Shown: in pieces, positions 59,001-64,000 of the stretch
How positions within the stretch are numbered: the stretch's first letter is position 1
Layout of the letters: each line of letters opens with the position of its first letter
DNA from: Hyalella azteca
Taxonomy: Eukaryota; Arthropoda; Malacostraca; Amphipoda; Hyalellidae
Length of the DNA: 64,000 nt
Direction: 5' to 3'
NCBI RefSeq assembly: GCF_000764305.2
Contig: NW_025933076.1
Coordinates: 220,484 to 284,483, forward strand
Notes under the pieces: model-generated
Databases searched by the model: none
The model's input: only the letters and a program-made list of their open reading frames with translations
What the model was told of the DNA's origin: nothing
Made by a program: the position numbers and the translations under genes

Positions 59001-59401
59001 AAGCCAGCAGTGTAATGTCTTGCAATGCTGAAAATATGATGAAAAACTCGGTAAATAAGATAAAATTAAATACAAACATCTAATAGATCGTTAATCCATG
59101 TTGCTGTGGTGTAATGATGAAGACTATGTATTCCTGAAGTTGAGGACAATATTCCATAAAAATAACCTCTTCATTAGTTTCTCCTACTGCACATTGTATT
59201 CCTGTCTAAATTATAAATTATTTATCAAATAAAATGGTAATCCTCCGAGGCGCAACTCAGGCCTATAACAACTGCAATTATATATCAAAGAACAAGACCT
59301 TCTCTATGCGAACAGCATCTAGAGCTCAGTTATGTTCCCTTCAATAAAAAAGTATTTTAAAGCTCCATTGTGCACGCCAGTGATCGGAAACTTTTTGCCA
59401 T
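56085..59401. other. Non-coding stretch downstream of the GTPase gene
   Basis: Probably includes the GTPase 3' UTR at its left end. No other gene or array is recognised; frames at 57607-57921 and 58757-59083 have no family match. Confidence 0.5.
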
Positions 59402-59424
59402 GATACAAAAGAAGGTCTTTAGGG

Positions 59425-59812
59425 TGACAATAGACAGATTCTAAATTTCATGGACGTTTTTCTGTATCAATTTCGGATTGAGTTGGCTCGCTTTCTAACC
59501 ATCTCGGGTTCGAATGTCAACAAAAAACTCTTCGCTTTAACCCTTCGTGAAATGAAGCTGTGTGCGTTTGGGAAATTCTACACCGGTATTCTTGGGTATA
59601 GCGTTTCGTATAGGAATGCGCTTCTCGCCTACATATTGTGTTCCATTGTACTGACAAATATGGCCAACTATTATATGGTATTGAAAGAACATTCATTATT
59701 GATGTCATTCCTGAAGCGGTTATTTCTGGATTTTGACATGAATATCACTTGTTTAATTGTCAATTTATTCACTACTGCTTTTTGTCCCGTCAAAATGTGT
59801 CCAACTCTCTAA
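59425..59812 (+). other. Possible exon of a membrane protein, weak
   Basis: An open frame preceded by a splice-acceptor-like TCTTTAG, about 125 codons, with balanced codon use in its first two thirds and a hydrophobic segment (ALLAYILCSIVLTNMANYY). The order ALTLREMKLCAFGKF then a membrane segment recalls the C-terminal region of arthropod gustatory receptors (A-x-G-x-F then TYL), but the spacing is off by one and the canonical TY is AY. It may equally be chance. Confidence 0.2.
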
Positions 59813-62800
59813 ATTCCAACTGCCAGAAATCCAGCGTTCAATCAAGTATTTGAAGAAATAAAAAATTACTTTGGGCTGTAATAGATCCAGATTCCTCCTT
59901 AATAATTTATTGCATTAGCGTAATGATTTACGTTTCCAATTATATATCGTGTTGCAATATATTGAAATCTGATGTAAATAAACATTTCAGCTGCACTAAA
60001 AATGATAAATAAAATTCGTATGTGCTTCACTTTTCAATTGATTTGTAGTTAAATGCGTGTGTATAGTTTCAAGGTCTTTGTTTTTTCCTTTGGACGCACA
60101 TTTTAACTGTAGCGCATTTTGCTGTGTTGCATGATTATTTTTTAAAAAGTTTTGCCCGAGGCTCTCACTTTACGTGGGGTTCACACAAACTTCAAGGCAA
60201 ACTTGCCTTGCTCCAGGCATTTGACCATCGCAAGGAAATGCTTTCTTCACTCACTTCGCTACACAGCTGTGCTGGACTTGTCCTGAGATCACCAGTTTGC
60301 GGGACTCTTATGTACAAATTATGTAAAATAGACATTGCAAACTAAATAAAATTATTCCCGTACACGTATAGTGAAACTGCCTTAAAGCCATCATATGAGA
60401 AGACTGCTTGATTGCAACAGCATATCAGACCGCACTTAGACAAGACAAACTGTAATTCAAAATGCATTTATCTCAAAATTATTTCATACTATGCCGTCGT
60501 ACACTTTATTGAAGCAAAGAGCTCAACGTATAAGCGTGCTCATCGTGGTTGAGGTGCTATGACCTGGTGTACAGTATAACCGCTGTCATCACATCACCAT
60601 ATGACGGATTCTTTTCTAATCCTCAATACGAGAATTGACAGTGAATTTAATTGTTGGAAGATACGAGACTATCGGATATACACCGTTCTGGATTCAGCAA
60701 TCAGCAAGTATTTTCAACGGAGTTCAGCAGTAACACATCATTAATCACCTGGGCACAGGCTTTGCTCATTATTAAAATTAATTCTTAAATTTTACGCTAA
60801 CATGAAAAATTGTTATTAGTATCATTCCCTCACGTACACGCACACAATTTGTACATCGAGAGCACAATCACTCCTCCGATGAATGAGATGAAGCAAATCC
60901 CGAAAATGCAAGATTTTTACAATAAAATTGCGGTAAATAGGCAAATTAAACACCCAAAACATATAATAAAATGTCAATAAATATGTCAAACATTGATAAT
61001 AAAATGAAACCAGTGGAAATGAAACCAGTTTACGCTTACCTATTCAATCATTGTATGTATTTTGTACCAATAAAGCCAGTTTGCAAGTAATTATTGAATA
61101 TATGCATTAAAGTAACATGAGGTTCACGGAACTACATGGCTTGATTCATTGACACCCTAAAAGACAAACGGGCTGAAAAATACATAAAACTTTAGGAAGA
61201 AATGCCAGGTAAAGAAACAACGTTGAAATCGGGATGATTGTCACCAATATTAGGGAAAGTAGCGTACATATAAAAACACCTTTATTTGTATCTGTCGAAT
61301 ACAGAATAAGACAGTATAAAACAAGAATGCTATACTGAAAGAATTTAAAATGCAATTCGAATGAAAACCTATTGCACTAGTACTGTACGTTATCCTCTCA
61401 TAATAATGATTTCGCGCGTACACTTAACGAAATTGACCTGCAGTGACCAAGTTAGGCCCTGCAGCAAGAATGGCAGTCCTGTGAACGACGTAGAAATTCG
61501 TAGCACCTGAATAACCGGTTACTGGCGGGCCGCGGCACACTGACCGCGATTATTAGCCCTAATTTTCCTGGAAATTCAGCAATTGTTTGGAGGCCCGCAA
61601 CGTGCGGTTTTCTTTCTTGTTTCTCAAAAATTCTGCCTATTATTGATATATTTTCATTTTCTATATTTGTATTCAACAAGTTTGCGGAGCAATATAATGT
61701 GTACTACACTCCTCACGGGCTCTGGGCTGTTATTCAGAATCATGACGCATTCCAGGTACTTTTTCAATTGTTATTGCCACTGAATGAAAACTTGCTCAGA
61801 GTTTGTGCTTTAATTGCATCAAATTTCTGAAAATACACTGAAACTGAAAATGTTTATTGTAATTTTTTTAAATATATTTTTTTTAAATTGTGCTGCGCTT
61901 GGAGAAATTTGTATTCCCCATTTTGAAAAATTACAAATGATTTATATTTCTCTCGGATTTTTATGATATGTTGTCAGTGTCAGTGGGTGCGATATCGCAA
62001 AGTATTTCTTACGATAGTGGAACGGAGGAGTAAGTGATTAATGTTCTAGGAGAATTTTTTTAAGAGATGAAAGCTAAGGAGGCAAAATAGTTCTATGGAG
62101 AATGATGCAAAACAGAAATGCAATGCAGGTAGTTGAACAGTTGAAAAAATGGCGCTAATATTTTAGTTTACTTTAGAATACTCGTACTGTAATATCAATT
62201 CATACCTTAATATATTCTGAAATCACTATGAAAATAAATTACGAAAAATTCTTGCATAAATGCATTTATCTTGCTGTAATTTAATGTTCTCATCGTTTGT
62301 TGAAATACCAAATTGAGCGTTTTTTAGAGCTTTATAAACTTGAGCTGCGTGATTGTTAAGCACTAGCAAAAGAAGGATCTTATTTTCGTTTCATTTCACA
62401 CGATTTTGTTGCGGCCAGATAAAAGAAAATGTGTGCATCCTAGTTAATCCAACATCAAATTACAATGTCCCAACTACAGTATACGACGGTTGTAGGAATA
62501 CGTGCTCTGCATTGGTTTTGAGCTGGCAGCTCCTATTTTACAGCAACTAACATCTAGGATGACGGAAACGGTTTCCAGTTTAGGACCTGGCATAATGAGA
62601 CAAAGCTTAAAGTTCGTCACCGTTGGCCATCCAAACAACCTGGTCAATATTGTTACTGTGACGATTTTCTCGAATCTCTTTTGTAGTTTATCTTCGACTA
62701 GTTTATTTTTCATGCACTCCTGTAATTACATTGCTAATCCTACTGTTAGTATGGCCGAGTAATTCTTGTCGTGGCTAATAAATTCACACTTAGTCAGTTT

Positions 62801-64000
62801 TTCGTAGACCGCGTCTATATTGCCTACAATATTTTGATACGTTTTATAGTACATTCTTACCCTTGCCCTAACTTCTTATATATTTTTATTACATTTGGAT
62901 CATATGTTAATATATTAGAATTTATTGAGAGTTCATGCATTTACATTTTTCAGATACATATTTCCATTAAAAAAGTAATTTGTTCTTGTTAGATATTAAA
63001 AGACCTGTCGCAGAGCTAGCGTTAACTAAAGCCACAAACGTTTCACAGTGACAAAGCTTTGCATGCAAGTCAAGTTTATAGCACAAAATGTTCCTTCTCA
63101 TTGATGCAGACATTCATATATCATGTGTATTTCTGCATATTCTACATGTATTCTATACTGAATTTCTAAAAACTATCGCTCAATTTCATCCACTGTTTAT
63201 GAACTTCTCGTTAATAAGAAACCTAAGATATACCTAAGCTCAAATATATTATGGACCAGTGATCGTGTACAAAATGTTGATCCTTGTCGCAGACGACCGT
63301 TAAATGAGGAGCGTCGGTACAGCATGGGGCGAGCTGAGTGCTGACTCACTGCACGTGAGTGTAACGGAAGTCGTTGCTAACTGCCATGCAGTGAAAACTA
63401 AGCTCTAGTGTAGAGTTGCTCTGCGATATTTTGCAGAAATTACACATTTTTTCTCAATATATAACGAACCACGTCATTATAATATCGTATCATTTTGCCA
63501 ACGCAGCGAGCAATACAATTCGGAGATATGTGATGAATTGCACAAAAAACTTCAGCAACAGAAGCTTCGCATTAATGATTTTGCTCAGCCAAACATATGA
63601 GTGATATGACATGGTAGTTTTGCAAACGTTCTCCTTTTAGACTATTTTATTTGGTATAAAAATGGTCGAAATTTTTAATCCGTTGCAATGGTAGCCAAAA
63701 AATTCATAATTTCTGTAAAGAAGGTCCACTTAAACACAAAGTTTGAGTTTTAAATATTCCTACGAACATGGGTCTTCCAAGATGGTTGTCTAAAAGAATT
63801 ACTGTCCATGTCGCACATTCTTGTCCCGAATTCATTAGTATTGTGGAATAATTAATAAACAATCAAACATGGCTCTGTACATCGCCTTCTCAGTATTTAG
63901 GAAACCTATTTCTCGTTGCTTTATTTGAGAGGTATTGTATTTAAGTGCACTGTGCTTCAAGTATGTCTGCGTGGCTGAGCTCAATGGGGCACACTTTATC
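59813..64000. other. Non-coding stretch to the window end
   Basis: No gene recognised. Contains a short palindrome CAAGGCAA/TTGCCTTG (about 60193-60210) and, in the last 35 bases, a truncated sequence with a tRNA box A-like word (TGGCTGAGCTCAATGG). Confidence 0.5.

Overview
The window looks like a piece of an arthropod (probably insect) nuclear genome. It is AT-rich and gene-poor, has at least one GT-AG intron, contains one 102-base assembly gap, and is full of transposable elements of types common in arthropods: BEL/Pao, Penelope-like, Tc1/mariner and hAT. No bacterial operons, rRNA genes, complete tRNAs or CRISPR arrays were seen. Genus or order cannot be fixed from the sequence alone.

Layout. 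1-9 kb is non-coding, with an AT-rich block (2.2-2.45 kb), a 0.5-kb polypurine tandem array (5.3-5.8 kb), a 448-bp non-autonomous hAT element with a perfect 8-bp target duplication (6169-6616), and two interlocked inverted repeats (8.2-9.1 kb). 9.4-10.1 kb is the 3' end of a Penelope-like element on the minus strand, with GIY-YIG endonuclease remnants and a degenerate hammerhead-ribozyme core. 10.6-11.2 kb is a 581-bp mariner-type element with 119-bp arms. 11.4-12.4 kb is a second, larger copy of the GTAGCG-rich hAT family. 13.6-14.2 kb is a tandem array broken by the gap. 16.5-17.0 kb is a decayed mariner, 18.6-19.3 kb another hAT-type element, and 19.36-20.6 kb a TTAA-bounded composite of nested repeats. 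24.9-26.3 kb is a dead Tc1 element that carries a short repeat also found inside the TTAA composite.

32.5-39.1 kb is the best-preserved mobile element: a BEL/Pao retrotransposon on the minus strand with two LTRs, a 5-bp target duplication and one uninterrupted 1925-codon gag-pol frame.

Two host genes can be supported. At 47.1-48.1 kb (minus) a two-exon gene is inferred from splice signals and frame continuity; it encodes a small single-pass membrane protein with a threonine-rich, mucin-like outer part. At 55.36-56.0 kb (plus) a single coding exon encodes an ARL4-type small GTPase with an unusual Ser in place of the usual switch II Gln. The two genes show no obvious joint role.

The rest (26.5-32.5, 39-47, 48-55 and 56-64 kb) is mostly non-coding, with several minisatellites and palindromes. 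No clearly new multi-gene system was found. The most unusual items are the threonine-rich membrane gene with its second open frame, the Q-to-S ARL4 protein, the nested TTAA composite, and the Penelope 3' end with a ribozyme-like core.
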